Below are positions 6,846 through 6,865 of a stretch of 6,865 nt of DNA, piece by piece. The translations under genes and the position numbers were made by a program. The notes beneath the pieces were generated by a model. The model was not told the DNA's origin. It ran no database searches and saw nothing but the letters and a program-made list of their open reading frames with translations. The stretch is taken from positions 40,051 to 46,915 of the forward strand of contig DIRM01000037.1 of the NCBI GenBank assembly GCA_002427545.1, given 5' to 3'. Every line of letters begins with the position of its first letter. Within the stretch, counting starts at the first letter, position 1. Origin of the DNA: Mageeibacillus sp. UBA5436. GTDB taxonomy: Bacteria; Bacillota; Clostridia; Saccharofermentanales; DTU023.

Positions 6846-6865
6846 GACATCACTTAGGTACCTAA
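6844..6865 (+). promoter_or_regulatory. Possible promoter -35 with palindromic operator (cut by window edge)
   Basis: TTGACA at 6844-6849 is a perfect -35 hexamer. Five bases... four bases after it, 6854-6865 reads TTAGGTACCTAA, a perfect 12-base palindrome that would lie in the spacer of the promoter, a common place for a repressor site. A -10 box at 17-base spacing would start at about 6867, just outside the window, so the promoter cannot be confirmed. The palindrome may also extend past the edge. I cannot assign it to a regulator family. Confidence 0.35.

Larger units (their letters stand above)
6701..6865. other. Non-coding region after the ATPase operon
   Basis: These 165 bases contain no convincing open reading frame or RNA gene on either strand. 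They are AT-rich and hold the short stems, the direct repeat and the edge promoter or operator candidate described separately. The ATPase operon appears to end here: no gene for another V-ATPase subunit or for a KtrB-like NtpJ transporter, as follows ntpD in E. hirae, begins before the window stops. Confidence 0.6.

Overview
The window holds most of one operon for a bacterial V-type (V/A-type) ATPase. All genes are on the + strand, in the order ntpK, ntpE, ntpC, ntpF, ntpA, ntpB, ntpD. This order and the protein sequences fit the ntp-type operons of Bacillota (clostridial and enterococcal type). The moderately AT-rich composition and the GGAGG-like ribosome sites before most genes also point to a Gram-positive, probably anaerobic or fermentative, clostridium-like organism. 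I cannot name a genus from sequence alone. Spirochaete V-ATPase operons are arranged differently, and fusobacteria share this order but are usually much more AT-rich.

Layout. Bases 1-49 are an AT-rich leader with a perfect TATAAT and a strong ribosome site before ntpK. In related operons the genes just upstream are usually ntpG/H (stalk) and ntpI (subunit a), but neither can be recognised here. ntpK (50-550) encodes the membrane rotor subunit. After a 45-base gap comes ntpE (596-1204), whose last four bases overlap ntpC (1201-2415). ntpC in turn overlaps ntpF by four bases (2412-2801). ntpA (2816-4591) and ntpB (4601-5995) follow at gaps of 14 and 9 bases, each with its own ribosome site. ntpD (best start 6005, end 6700) closes the gene set. 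Bases 6701-6865 are non-coding. They hold weak, overlapping stem structures, a short direct repeat and, at the very edge, a TTGACA hexamer followed by a perfect 12-base palindrome that may be the control region of the next gene.

How the parts work together. A and B form the A3B3 catalytic head; A has the Walker A lysine and catalytic glutamate, and B supplies the arginine finger. D and F form the central axle, and C couples it to the K ring. E is part of the peripheral stalk. K carries every residue that forms the Na+ site in the Enterococcus hirae K ring, so the enzyme is predicted to move Na+ rather than H+. All seven genes look intact and functional.

I did not find a previously undescribed system. 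The points most worth a second look are the predicted Na+ specificity, the long C subunit and acidic tail of F, the possible extra promoter ahead of ntpK, and the palindrome at the right edge.
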